NCBI RefSeq assembly: GCF_015244675.1
Contig: NZ_JABCQO010000003.1
Location: 186,001 to 250,000 of the forward strand
Length of the DNA: 64,000 bases
Direction: 5' to 3'
Origin: Gluconobacter cerevisiae
GTDB lineage: Bacteria > Pseudomonadota > Alphaproteobacteria > Acetobacterales > Acetobacteraceae
The notes under the pieces were generated by a model. That model saw only the letters and a list, made by a program, of their open reading frames with translations, did no database searches and was not told where the DNA came from. Below, piece after piece: positions 1 to 8,256 of the stretch. Within the stretch, counting starts at the first letter, position 1; the number at the start of each line of letters is the position of its first letter. The position numbers and the translations under genes are program-made.

Positions 1-1856
1 GTGACTTCGACGTCCATGATCGGCTCGAGAATGACCGGGCCAGCCTGCTTCATACCTTCACGGAAAGCAGCCTTGGCAGCGATTTCGAAGGCCAGAGCCG
101 ACGAGTCAACGTCATGGTACTTACCGTCAAGCAGCGTGAACTGGAAGTCCACCGTCGGGAAGCCGGCGAGAACACCCGTAGTGCTCTGCATGCGGATACC
201 CTTTTCGACAGCCGGAATGTATTCCTTCGGAACCGTACCGCCGACAACCTTGTTCGTGAAGATGATCTCATCCGGCTTGTCAGACGGAGCGAATTCAATC
301 TTGACTTCAGCGTACTGACCCGAACCGCCAGACTGCTTCTTGTGGGTGTAGGTCTCGATATGGGACTTCGTGATCGTCTCACGATAAGCCACCTGAGGTG
401 CACCAATGTTGGCATCAACGCCGTATTCACGACGCAGACGGTCCACGATGATATCCAAGTGAAGCTCGCCCATGCCGGACAGGATGGTCTGACCCGTTTC
501 CTGATCGGTCTTGAGGTGCAGGGACGGATCTTCAGCCGTCAGCTTCTGCAGCGCCAGCGTCATCTTTTCAACGCCGTCCTTGGTCTTCGGCTCGACGGAG
601 ATGTCGATAACCGGAACCGGGAACTGCATCCGCTCCAGAACCACCGGATCAGCGCCGTCTGCCAGCGTGTCACCCGTGACGGTGTCTTTGAGGCCCACGA
701 ACGCGGCAATGTCACCGGCACCGACGGACTTCACTTCCTGACGCTTGTCTGCGTGCATCTGGAACATGCGGCCGACGCGTTCCTTGTGACCCTTCGTCGT
801 GTTCAGGATGGTGTCACCGGAGTTCAGGACGCCACGATAGACGCGAACGAAGGTCAGCGTGCCGTACTTGTCGGAGATGATCTTGAACGCAAGACCGGCA
901 AACTTGCCATCCGGATCGACCGGAACGATCGGCAGGAAGTTTTCGTCGACTTCTTCACCTTCCGGCGGAGCAATACGGATGCCCTCGACTTCGTCAGGAG
1001 CCGGCAGGTAGTCGATGACGGCGTCGAGCAGGGGCTGCACACCCTTGTTCTTGAAAGCCGTACCGCACATGACGGGACGGAATTCACCGGAAATCGCACC
1101 CTTCTTGATGCACTTCTTCAGGGTTGCAACGTCCACATCGCCCTTCTCGAAGTACTCTTCCATGGCAGCGTCGTCGACGGCGAGAGCCGTGTCGAGCAGG
1201 ACCTGGCGGGCTTCGTCAGCCTTTTCCTTCAGGTCAGCCGGAATTTCTTCGTAGTGGAACTTGGCGCCGAGTTCGCCGCCTTCCCACACGATGGCGCGCA
1301 TCTCGACCAGATCGACAATGCCAACGAAGTTTTCTTCGGCGCCGATCGGGAGCTGCAGCGGCACGGCCACGATGTCCAGCTTCTCTTTCAGCGTGCTGAA
1401 AGCGTAGTAGAAGTCGGCGCCGGTACGGTCGAGCTTGTTGATGAAGATAACGCGCGGAACGTTGTAACGGTCAGCAAGGCGCCAGTTCGTTTCAGACTGC
1501 GGCTGCACGCCAGCCACGCCTTCGATCACGAAGATCGCGCCATCCAGCACGCGGAGCGAACGGTTGACTTCGATGTTGAAGTCAATGTGGCCCGGGGTGT
1601 CGATGATGTTGATGCGGTGGTCGTTCCACTCACACGTCACGGCAGCCGAGGTGATCGTGATGCCACGCTCACGTTCCTGCGCCATGTAGTCAGTGGTGGT
1701 GTTGCCTTCGTGGACCTCACCGATCTTGTGAGAGACACCCGTGTAATACAGGATACGCTCGGTCGTCGTGGTCTTACCGGCATCGATGTGCGCGGTAATA
1801 CCGATATTGCGAATCTTCGAGAGAGCCGACTTGGCTTCCTGAACGCTTTCGGACAC
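1..1856 (-). CDS. fusA: Elongation factor G, C-terminus cut by window edge
   Basis: GTP-driven ribosomal translocase; cytoplasmic. About 618 codons are present, and the end (part of domains IV-V) lies outside the window. The start is GTG, chosen because a GGAGG Shine-Dalgarno sits just upstream and the protein then opens with [21 protein letters not shown]-domain motifs are AHIDAGKTT (P-loop), ERGITI (switch I), DTPGHIDF (G3) and NKLD (G4, where NKMD is usual). The C-terminal portion keeps YHDVDSS and LEPIMDVEV, as in ordinary EF-G. The upstream neighbour is rpmB rather than rpsL-rpsG, and tuf is not visible, so this copy is not in a classical str operon arrangement on its 5' side. A 9-bp hairpin precedes the ribosome binding site. 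Identity as EF-G is very secure; whether it is the only copy cannot be seen here. Confidence 0.96.
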   Translation of the reverse strand, partial: MSESVQEAKSALSKIRNIGITAHIDAGKTTTTERILYYTGVSHKIGEVHEGNTTTDYMAQERERGITITSAAVTCEWNDHRINIIDTPGHIDFNIEVNRSLRVLDGAIFVIEGVAGVQPQSETNWRLADRYNVPRVIFINKLDRTGADFYYAFSTLKEKLDIVAVPLQLPIGAEENFVGIVDLVEMRAIVWEGGELGAKFHYEEIPADLKEKADEARQVLLDTALAVDDAAMEEYFEKGDVDVATLKKCIKKGAISGEFRPVMCGTAFKNKGVQPLLDAVIDYLPAPDEVEGIRIAPPEGEEVDENFLPIVPVDPDGKFAGLAFKIISDKYGTLTFVRVYRGVLNSGDTILNTTKGHKERVGRMFQMHADKRQEVKSVGAGDIAAFVGLKDTVTGDTLADGADPVVLERMQFPVPVIDISVEPKTKDGVEKMTLALQKLTAEDPSLHLKTDQETGQTILSGMGELHLDIIVDRLRREYGVDANIGAPQVAYRETITKSHIETYTHKKQSGGSGQYAEVKIEFAPSDKPDEIIFTNKVVGGTVPKEYIPAVEKGIRMQSTTGVLAGFPTVDFQFTLLDGKYHDVDSSALAFEIAAKAAFREGMKQAGPVILEPIMDVEV

Positions 1857-1880
1857 GGAGAACCTCCAAAATACAATGAA

Positions 1881-1908
1881 AGGTGTTTCAGCCTGGACCG
1901 AAACACCT
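1881..1908 (-). promoter_or_regulatory. Hairpin in the fusA 5' leader
   Basis: On the minus strand AGGTGTTTC and GAAACACCT form a perfect 9-bp stem around a 10-base loop. It ends about 25 bases before the fusA start codon and is followed by TTTCATTGTATTTTGG and then the GGAGG ribosome binding site. It could be an attenuator, a weak terminator for rpmB transcripts or an RNA stability element. The stem is seen directly; its role is inference. Confidence 0.45.
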
Positions 1909-2000
1909 CCGCTGCGGCCCTGTGAAAGGACCGAACCTGATTTATCCCAGTGGCGGCTGAATGACCCAGACCGTCATGGTTTTCAAGAGCAATCTTGTTA

Positions 2001-2015
2001 CCGAACAAAGTTCGG
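2001..2015 (-). other. Small hairpin just after rpmB stop
   Basis: CCGAAC-AAA-GTTCGG is a perfect 6-bp inverted repeat with a 3-base loop, about 10 bases beyond the rpmB stop codon. It has no U-run on the minus strand, so it is not a convincing intrinsic terminator. It may protect the 3' end of the rpmB message. Confidence 0.3.
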
Positions 2016-2025
2016 CAAAGATTCC

Positions 2026-2328
2026 TCAGGCGGTCTGGGCAGCCTTGCGTTCCTGAACGCGCAGGATACGGCGCTTGATAACCTGGGCTTCCGTCGGAAG
2101 CTTGCGGTTCGGCGTACCCAGCAGGAACGAATCCAGTCCACCGTTGTGCTCAACCGTGCGGATACCGTTGGTGGACAGGCGCATACGCACCGAAGCACCG
2201 AGAATATCGGAGATCAGCGTGGTCTCCTGCAGGTTCGGGAGAAAACGACGGCGGGACTTGTTATTGGCGTGGCTGACGTTGTTGCCCGTCAGCACGCCCT
2301 TGCCCGTGATCTGGCAACGGCGAGACAT
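2026..2328 (-). CDS. rpmB: 50S ribosomal protein L28
   Basis: Structural protein of the large ribosomal subunit, 100 aa, slightly longer than the roughly 80-residue bacterial norm because of a C-terminal basic tail. It begins [20 protein letters not shown] and continues with the family hallmarks [12 protein letters not shown] and [19 protein letters not shown]. The start follows an A/G-rich GAGGAAAG ribosome binding site. It lies upstream of fusA on the same strand with a 170-bp leader between them, and downstream of the ABC exporter gene, also on this strand. There is no sign of zinc-binding CxxC pairs. Assignment is secure. Confidence 0.96.
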   Translation of the reverse strand: MSRRCQITGKGVLTGNNVSHANNKSRRRFLPNLQETTLISDILGASVRMRLSTNGIRTVEHNGGLDSFLLGTPNRKLPTEAQVIKRRILRVQERKAAQTA

Positions 2329-2441
2329 GGTGATACTTTCCTCGATGCTGGATGACGCAGGACAGCGAGGCCCGGCGTGTTCCGTAAATCAGGCGCGGCT
2401 TATGACGTATGGTTGGGGGCTTCGTCAACCCCCGGAGACGT

Positions 2442-4238
2442 TCAAGCGGCGTTTTCCCCGGCCTGCGCGGCCCACATTGCGGCATAATGGCCACCTGCGG
2501 ACAGCAGTTCCGGATGGCTTCCCTGCTCCACCACGCGCCCCGCGTCAAGCACGACGATGAGATCGGCATCCTGCACGGTGGACAGACGATGCGCGACAAT
2601 GATCGTCGTGCGCGCCTGGGAGAGGATCGCCAATTCCTTCTGGATGGCGACCTCCGTACGAGTATCAAGCGCACTTGTGGCCTCGTCCAGCAGCAGGATA
2701 CGCGGGTCTTTGAGGATAACGCGAGCAATGGCCACACGCTGCTTCTCGCCCCCTGAGAGCTTCAGCCCCCGCTCCCCGACCACAGTCTCATACCCATCGG
2801 GCAGTTCCCGGATGAAGGCGTCGATCTGCGCGCTGCGGGCCGCATTTTCAATGTCTTCGCGGGAGGCTGACAGATCGCCATAAGCAATATTGTCGCCAAT
2901 GCTGGAATTGAAGAGCACCGTATCCTGCGGGACCGTCCCGATGATGTTCTGAATGTCGGTCAGAGCGATTTCACGCAGGTCGTGCCCATCAATGCAGACC
3001 GAGCCTTCCGTGGGATCATAGGCGCGTGTCAGCAGACGCCCCAGAGTGGATTTCCCGGAGCCTGTATGGCCGACAATGGCCAGAGACGTGCCTGCGGGCA
3101 CAGTGATGGAAACATCATGCAGGATCTGCCTTGCGGGACTGTAGCCGAAAGAAACACGGCGGAACGCAACCGCCGCGGCTCCCGCCTCCGACAGTTTTCC
3201 AGCAAGATGCACGGGGTGTGGAGCCTGAATAACTTCGGAACGGACGGCCAGCAATTCGAGATAGTTCTCCAGATCGATGCGCGCATTGCGCCAGCCTGCA
3301 CTAACGTAGTTCAGGGCCCCGACGGACGAATAAAGACCGCTCAGATAACTGCCGATCAGGACAAACTGCGCCACCGCGAGACGATGGAGCACGATGTCAT
3401 GCGCCGCCATGGCCAGAAGCGTTGTGGTCGTCGCGGCAATCAGAAAACCCCGACTGATCTGGGACAGGCTGACATAACGCTGAAGGCTGATTTCCGCCTT
3501 CCGAAGATCCCTGCGGGCTGCGTCGTAACGCTCGATCTCATGGCCTTCATTGGCAAAGCTGCGCACCGTCTCGAAGTTAAGAATACTGTCCACAAGCTGA
3601 TGCTGTGCCTGGTTGCTGGCACGGTTCCGCGCCCGTCGGGCCGTCATCCTCAGACGGGTAAATACATAGGAAACGGCGGAATACAGCCCCAACGCTACCA
3701 GAAGCAGCGCCACATACCGCCAGTCGAAGATTTTCAGGATGACGGTCAGCGTCATAATGAGTTCGATGACGTTGGGCAGAACGTTGAACAGCGCCAGTGA
3801 GAGCAGTGTTCCAACGGCATCGGCTCCACGATCGAGTGTCCGGGTCAGGGAGCCCGTCTGTCGGTCCAGATGGAACCGGACGCTCAGATCATGCAGATGT
3901 CGCAAGCCGAGAACCGCGACACGACGTTCGAGATCCGTTTCAACCGGCTTAACCAGAAACTCCCGCAATGGGCTGGCCAGTCCGGAAATAATGCGGATGA
4001 CCGCATACTGGGCGATCAGCCAGACCGGGACGGCCAGAAGGGTTTCGGGACGCGAAAGACTGCTGACCATGCGGCTGAAGAGCCAGGGCGTTGCAACCGC
4101 AGTCGCGCTCTCCACCAGAAGAATGACCAGCGCAAATCCGATACGCGTGGCATCCGGCCAGAGTTTCTCCGGTCGGATCAGGGGCCATAAAACACGAAGG
4201 GAAAGCGCTTCAGACGTCGAATCGGTTTTTTTGAGCAT
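2442..4238 (-). CDS. ATM1/HMT1-type ABC exporter, fused permease-ATPase
   Basis: A half-transporter of 598 aa that should act as a homodimer in the inner membrane. Residues about 1-320 hold six predicted membrane spans of an ABC type-1 exporter. The remainder is the nucleotide-binding domain, with Walker A GHTGSGKST, Q-loop VPQDTVLFN, signature LSGGEKQR, Walker B ILLLDEATSALD and switch VAHRLST. The N-domain phrases GSLTRTLDRGADAV and NFETVRSFANEGHE are typical of the ATM1 branch, whose members export glutathione-linked sulfur or metal species. The true substrate here is unknown. I placed the start at MLKKTDS; an in-frame extension upstream to 4442 is open but does not resemble the family and would overlap the opposite Nudix gene. 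Confidence 0.92.
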   Translation of the reverse strand: MLKKTDSTSEALSLRVLWPLIRPEKLWPDATRIGFALVILLVESATAVATPWLFSRMVSSLSRPETLLAVPVWLIAQYAVIRIISGLASPLREFLVKPVETDLERRVAVLGLRHLHDLSVRFHLDRQTGSLTRTLDRGADAVGTLLSLALFNVLPNVIELIMTLTVILKIFDWRYVALLLVALGLYSAVSYVFTRLRMTARRARNRASNQAQHQLVDSILNFETVRSFANEGHEIERYDAARRDLRKAEISLQRYVSLSQISRGFLIAATTTTLLAMAAHDIVLHRLAVAQFVLIGSYLSGLYSSVGALNYVSAGWRNARIDLENYLELLAVRSEVIQAPHPVHLAGKLSEAGAAAVAFRRVSFGYSPARQILHDVSITVPAGTSLAIVGHTGSGKSTLGRLLTRAYDPTEGSVCIDGHDLREIALTDIQNIIGTVPQDTVLFNSSIGDNIAYGDLSASREDIENAARSAQIDAFIRELPDGYETVVGERGLKLSGGEKQRVAIARVILKDPRILLLDEATSALDTRTEVAIQKELAILSQARTTIIVAHRLSTVQDADLIVVLDAGRVVEQGSHPELLSAGGHYAAMWAAQAGENAA

Positions 4239-4275
4239 GGATCGACTATGTGGAAGTGCTGACGGCGCTTTGCAA

Positions 4276-5148
4276 ATGGCCGTCCTGCATGCGACATATC
4301 GAGTTGTGTCGAATAAATCTTTCTCCCGCACCCTTGAGCCGTTTCTGCGACATATCGCAGCCTGCAACAGCGCCGTCCTGCCGGGCGGTCGTACTCCGTT
4401 CTTCTGTGCAGGTTCACAGATTGGGTGGGTCGGTCCGTCCACGGTGCAGGCTCTTGAAACCCTTGATGTTCGCGAAGCGGGGCAATTCGGCGTCAGTGCC
4501 GGAACAGACCTCTTTCCCCTCTCCCAAACGCTCTGCGAGATGGGCCTCTACGCCTCCCACAACGAAGCATTCGACGTGCGCGACGACAGGGGCGCCGTTC
4601 TCGGACAGGTGGACCGAGGTGCCATTCCGGTTCTGGGGCTTGCGGCCGAGGGTGTGCATCTGAACGGGCTGGTCGAGCGTGCGGACGGACTTTTCCTCTG
4701 GGTCGCACGGCGCAGCATGAGCAAGCGCCTCGATCCGGGCAAGCTGGATCATCTGGTTGCGGGGGGCATGAGCGCCGGCCTCGACCCGCAGACGACCGTG
4801 ATCAAGGAAGCGCAGGAAGAAGCCGGGGTCCCAGCCGAAATGGCCGCAACAGCGCAGGCGGTTGGTCGGATCCACTATGCTCTTGAGCGGCCTGAAGGGC
4901 TGCGGCGCGATGTCCTGCACTGCTATGATCTTCTGCTTCCCGAAGACTTCGTACCCATCGCGGAGGATGGAGAAGTGGAAAGCTTCCACCTCCTGCCCAT
5001 TCAGGAGGTTATGACACTGGTCCGGGACACTGACGACTTCAAGTTCAACGTCAATCTCGTCCTGATTGACCTTTTCCTCCGCCGTAGTCTTTTTGATCCG
5101 ATCGACGCCGCCATTTTACGCCGTGCCCTCTCCGGGCAGGTCGCGTGA
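4276..5148 (+). CDS. DUF4743 / Nudix family hydrolase
   Basis: About 290 aa. The N-terminal half (from FLRHIAACNS through QIGWVGPS) matches the DUF4743 domain that precedes a Nudix fold in thiamine-pyrophosphokinase-like Nudix proteins such as yeast YJR142W. The Nudix box around GGMSAGLDPQTTVIKEAQEEAG is present, with KEAQEE in place of the classic REUXEE. Related eukaryotic enzymes hydrolyse oxidised thiamine diphosphates; that activity here is inference. The start is uncertain: ATG at 4276 and GTG at 4306 are both in frame and neither has a good ribosome binding site. It is divergent from the ABC exporter. Its stop overlaps the GTG of the next lipoprotein gene, which suggests co-translation. 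Confidence 0.85.
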   Translation: MAVLHATYRVVSNKSFSRTLEPFLRHIAACNSAVLPGGRTPFFCAGSQIGWVGPSTVQALETLDVREAGQFGVSAGTDLFPLSQTLCEMGLYASHNEAFDVRDDRGAVLGQVDRGAIPVLGLAAEGVHLNGLVERADGLFLWVARRSMSKRLDPGKLDHLVAGGMSAGLDPQTTVIKEAQEEAGVPAEMAATAQAVGRIHYALERPEGLRRDVLHCYDLLLPEDFVPIAEDGEVESFHLLPIQEVMTLVRDTDDFKFNVNLVLIDLFLRRSLFDPIDAAILRRALSGQVA

Positions 5149-5591
5149 GAAAGGCATTCGTTTCCCTGATCCTGATGACACCTTTGCTGGGCGGATGCAT
5201 TGTTCCCGTCAGTGTCACACCCAATCTGTGCCGGGAAATCGGCGCACATGACGGATTGCAGATCCGTCTGGCATTCGGCCTGACCCGCCCGGATGGCAGT
5301 GTGATCGAGAGGCAGGATTGGCAGAAATTTGTGGACAGTGAAATCACACCGCGCTTTCCGGCGGGTTTTACCGTGATCGACGCTCAGGGACAGTGGTATG
5401 ATGCCGCTGGTCACAAAGTCATTCAGGAAGGGTCACGAATCGTCTGGATCGTTGCTCCGTCCTCGGACCGCAATCTTCAGGCTCATCTGAGAGCCATTCG
5501 TCAGATCTATCAGAAACGTTTCAATCAGCAGGCCGTTGGACTGACCATCCAGTCTGGCTGCTCTTCATTCGAAAGCCTTCCCGTGGAATAG
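5145..5591 (+). CDS. DUF3574 domain lipoprotein
   Basis: 148 aa, GTG start overlapping the previous stop (GTGA). The N-terminus MRKAFVSLILMTPLLGGC is a lipoprotein signal with lipobox LLGGC and modified Cys18, so the protein should be anchored in an envelope membrane. The mature part carries the DUF3574 signature: LAFGLTRPDGSVI, then W-x-x-F-V-D-x-x-I-T-P-R-FPAGFTVIDAQGQW, then SRIVWIV. The family has no established function. Its translational overlap with the Nudix gene suggests one transcript. Family assignment comes from recognised motifs. Confidence 0.85.
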   Translation: MRKAFVSLILMTPLLGGCIVPVSVTPNLCREIGAHDGLQIRLAFGLTRPDGSVIERQDWQKFVDSEITPRFPAGFTVIDAQGQWYDAAGHKVIQEGSRIVWIVAPSSDRNLQAHLRAIRQIYQKRFNQQAVGLTIQSGCSSFESLPVE

Positions 5592-5714
5592 TTCCACACT
5601 ACGGAACCGCGTTTCCCGGTTTTTCTGATGTCTTCTTCATCCGGACTTTTCTCGTCAAGGCAGATCTCTCTGTACGGGACGACAGTTCAGGCATGTTTTT
5701 CTCCCGGAAGTCCC

Positions 5715-6839
5715 ATGACCGATCTTTCTTCTTCCTCATCACCCGACACCATCACGATAGAGGCTTCAGCCTCCACAGGAACGATCCAGCGGCGCGCACG
5801 AGGCTTTCTGGCACTCTTCTTCGTAGCGATAGGGCTTTACACCCTCAAGGGCTTCCTGCCGGCGCTCCTGTGGGGCTGTGTGTTCGCAATTTCGATCTGG
5901 CCGCTCTATCGCCGGGCTGAACTGCGCTTTGGCCGCAGCGACTGGCTACCAATGGTCTTCACTCTGGCAGTGGCGCTGATCTTTCTGGTGCCTGTCTCGC
6001 TGGTTGGGGTGAAAGTCGCAGATGAAGCACGAAGCGCGCTGGAATGGATTGATGACGTCCGCAATAACGGCATTCCGATGCCGGAATGGGTGCCTCGTCT
6101 GCCCTTTATGGCCACTCAGGCCACCAACTGGTGGCAGAACCACATGACCAGCCCGCAACGCCTCTCCCATCTGCTGCATTCCGTCGATGTCGGGCACGGA
6201 ATGCAGATGACCAGACAGGTGGGCACCCAGCTCGCCCGCCGGGGTACATTGTTCGCCTTCTCGCTCCTGACATTATTTTTCCTACTGAAAGATGGCGACA
6301 GCGTCATTCGCAAATGCCTTCTGGGATCACAGCGTCTGTTCGGTGAGCAGGGAGAAAGCCTCGCCAAGCAAATGATTTCGTCTGTTCACGGAACACTGGC
6401 CGGACTGGTTCTGGTCGGTCTGGGTGAAGGCGCGATCATGGGCATCGTCTATATGTCGACGGGCGCACCACAACCCCTGCTGTTTGCAATGGTCACGGCT
6501 GTGGCTGCCATGATCCCGTTTCTGGCATGGCCGACGGTCGGGCTGGTGGCGCTGCTGCTGCTGGCAAAAAGCAGCATGATCGGAGCGATCGTCGTAGCCG
6601 CCATCGGCTCCGTTGTGATCTTCATCGCAGACCATTTTATCCGCCCCGCCCTGATTGGTGGCAGCACGAAAATGCCATTCCTGTGGGTTCTGCTGGGAAT
6701 TCTTGGGGGCGCCGAGACCTGGGGGCTGCTGGGACTCTTCCTCGGTCCGGCCATCATGTCCGCCCTACATCTGCTATGGACGCTCTGGACAGAAACAAAT
6801 CCCCGCAAAGGGATCTATGCAAGAGACACTGAATTTTAA
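5715..6839 (+). CDS. AI-2E family (PerM/TqsA-like) membrane transporter
   Basis: 374 aa integral membrane protein of the UPF0118/AI-2E transporter family, with about seven or eight hydrophobic spans. Landmarks are the N-terminal pair of spans (LALFFVAIGLYTLKGFLPALLWGCVFAISIWPLY) and the conserved C-terminal block FIRPALIGGSTKMPFLWVLLGILGG...GLLGLFLGP. Some members export autoinducer-2 and others are Na+/H+ antiporters, so the substrate is open. I chose MTDLSSS as the start because GGAAG precedes it; an in-frame extension to 5628 adds low-complexity residues only. tRNA-Pro lies just downstream in the opposite orientation. Confidence 0.88.
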   Translation: MTDLSSSSSPDTITIEASASTGTIQRRARGFLALFFVAIGLYTLKGFLPALLWGCVFAISIWPLYRRAELRFGRSDWLPMVFTLAVALIFLVPVSLVGVKVADEARSALEWIDDVRNNGIPMPEWVPRLPFMATQATNWWQNHMTSPQRLSHLLHSVDVGHGMQMTRQVGTQLARRGTLFAFSLLTLFFLLKDGDSVIRKCLLGSQRLFGEQGESLAKQMISSVHGTLAGLVLVGLGEGAIMGIVYMSTGAPQPLLFAMVTAVAAMIPFLAWPTVGLVALLLLAKSSMIGAIVVAAIGSVVIFIADHFIRPALIGGSTKMPFLWVLLGILGGAETWGLLGLFLGPAIMSALHLLWTLWTETNPRKGIYARDTEF

Positions 6840-6861
6840 GGAAGTGTTATTACCGCAGGAC

Positions 6862-6938
6862 TGGTCGGGCAGGCGGGATTCGAACCCACGACCCCCAGTC
6901 CCCCAGACTGGTGCGCTACCAGGCTGCGCTACTGCCCG
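6862..6938 (-). tRNA. tRNA-Pro (anticodon GGG)
   Basis: A 77-nt cloverleaf on the minus strand. The 7-bp acceptor stem is CGGGCAG/CTGCCCG, the D arm GCGC...GCGC, the anticodon stem CCAGT/ACTGG with loop CTGGGGG, and the T arm GTGGG-TTCGAAT-CCCGC. The discriminator A and the terminal CCA are encoded. GGG reads CCC and CCU proline codons. It sits alone between the AI-2E transporter and the merR gene. Confidence 0.97.
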
Positions 6939-6998
6939 TCGTCCTGCGGTGGCGGTGGTTTAGCAGTGTCCCACTCTCACCGCAATGGGGGATTGTGA

Positions 6999-7871
6999 CT
7001 AAACTGGTAGAAGATTTCGCAAATTCTGAAGCTCTTCGAAAATTTCGCGCAGTTCTGCCCGCAGCAGACCGTTCTCGGCTTCGGTCTTTTCGAGTGCGCT
7101 GAACAGAAGTTCGTTCTCGTCGCGCAGGGTCACGAGAAGAGCAGAGTCATGGGCTTCGGCTTCGGCTTCGGCTTCGGCTTCGGCTTCGGCTTCGGCTTCG
7201 GCTTCGGCTTCGGCTTCGGCTTCGGCTTCGGCTTCGGCTTCGGCTTCGGCTTCGGCTTCGGGTGTCTTCTCTTCTTCCGGAATGTCAACCACCTCAGTCA
7301 CGATGGCATGATGAGCTTCAGCTGGAAGTTCCGGGAAAATGATTTCATCGTCCGGCTGAGTCGTCGAAGGGGCATCAATATCTTCATCACAGATAGCTTC
7401 CACGACCGGCGCTTCTTCTGTAAGTGCCTGCTCTTCCTCAACCAGCGCGGCGGTGACGACTGGCGCAGAAACCAGTTCCGCGGTTTCTGCTGAAATTTCG
7501 GGGACTGCTTCCAGAGCAACCTCTTCTACAGCTTTCTGACCGGCCCGTGCTTTCTGCGCACGGCGTTCCCGCAGCACGCGCAGAACCCCCTGCCCCTTGT
7601 AGCCCTGCACATAAAGCAGGTCCGAAATCAGTCGAAGTGTCTCGATATGCTCGGGGCTGTAATAACGCCGTCCGCTTTCGCCACGAAACGGCTTTACACC
7701 CGGATAAATTGTTTCCCATGATCGCAGGCGGTGCTGGGGAATATGCAGTTCTTCGGCGACTTCGCTAATGGTCCGATAAGCATCCGGAGCCTTCCTGACC
7801 TTTTCAACGCCTGGCGAAATATCGTCATTCGGCAGCAGCGCGACGGCTTCGGGCATAGACTTATCTGTCAT
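6999..7871 (-). CDS. MerR family regulator with long Glu-Ala repeat
   Basis: 290 aa. Residues about 30-105 form a MerR winged helix domain (YRTISEVAEELHIPQHRLRSW, then RRYYSPEHIETLRLISDLLY). The centre is acidic and low in complexity, including an uninterrupted run of 18 Glu-Ala pairs at about residues 205-240. The C-terminus (TLRDENELLFSALEKTEAEN) should be a coiled coil. There are no cysteines arranged as a metal site, so an inducer is unknown. Its start lies inside the 3' end of ihfA (11-base overlap), so the two are co-translated; a merR gene after ihfA is a common alphaproteobacterial arrangement. The role may be tied to IHF or lipid genes, but that is inference. Confidence 0.88.
   Translation of the reverse strand: MTDKSMPEAVALLPNDDISPGVEKVRKAPDAYRTISEVAEELHIPQHRLRSWETIYPGVKPFRGESGRRYYSPEHIETLRLISDLLYVQGYKGQGVLRVLRERRAQKARAGQKAVEEVALEAVPEISAETAELVSAPVVTAALVEEEQALTEEAPVVEAICDEDIDAPSTTQPDDEIIFPELPAEAHHAIVTEVVDIPEEEKTPEAEAEAEAEAEAEAEAEAEAEAEAEAEAEAEAEAEAHDSALLVTLRDENELLFSALEKTEAENGLLRAELREIFEELQNLRNLLPV
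7152..7259. repeat. 18-copy GGCTTC hexanucleotide tandem repeat
   Basis: Eighteen perfect tandem copies of GGCTTC (GAAGCC on the coding strand) lie inside the merR gene. Each copy encodes Glu-Ala, so changes in copy number would lengthen or shorten the protein without shifting its frame. The perfect identity of codons, rather than mixed Glu and Ala codons, points to recent expansion by replication slippage. Confidence 0.98.
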
Positions 7872-8184
7872 GGGACGATGCCTCGGTAACGACCGTCTCG
7901 GAGCCGTTCATACGGTCCCTCAACAATTGGGAAGGCCTGAACACCAATACAGCTCTAGGGAGGATGGGAACTTCCACGCCCGTTTTGGGATTACGCCCAA
8001 TGCGCTCCCCCTTTTGGCGAACAGAAAAGGTTCCAAACCCGCTCAGCTTCACGGATTCTCCCGCCTCGAGCCGGTTGGAAATCGCACCCAGAAGACTTTC
8101 GAGAATCATGGAGGAATCGTGTCGGGAAAGGCCGACACGACTATAGAGGTGCTCAACAAGATTCGCGCGCGTGACTGTGCTCAT
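7861..8184 (-). CDS. ihfA: Integration host factor subunit alpha
   Basis: Nucleoid-associated, DNA-bending protein of 107 aa that pairs with IHF beta (also encoded in this window). It has the HU/IHF fold: the dimerising N-terminal helices TRANLVEHLYSRVGLSRHDS, then VKLSGFGTFSVRQKGERIGRNPKTGVEVPI containing the DNA-inserting GRNPKTG arm, then RAVLVFRPSQLLRDRM. The alpha assignment rests on SGFGTF with RIGRNPKTGVEVPI and on its place between fabH and merR. Ribosomal coupling to merR is likely from the overlap at the end. Confidence 0.93.
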   Translation of the reverse strand: MSTVTRANLVEHLYSRVGLSRHDSSMILESLLGAISNRLEAGESVKLSGFGTFSVRQKGERIGRNPKTGVEVPILPRAVLVFRPSQLLRDRMNGSETVVTEASSHDR

Positions 8185-8256
8185 GTCACTTGCGTATCAT
8201 GCCACTCAGAACAGTCAAAGGAATCAATCATTAACCTACCCTAAACGAGGAGCAGG

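Noticed and set aside
114-1925. A 603-codon open frame on the plus strand opposite fusA
   Set aside because: It is the antisense shadow of EF-G in G+C-rich DNA; the minus strand has all the conserved GTPase motifs and a good ribosome binding site.
7149-7493. A plus-strand frame with repeated Phe-Gly, resembling an FG-repeat protein
   Set aside because: It is simply the reverse complement of the Glu-Ala hexamer repeat in the merR gene.
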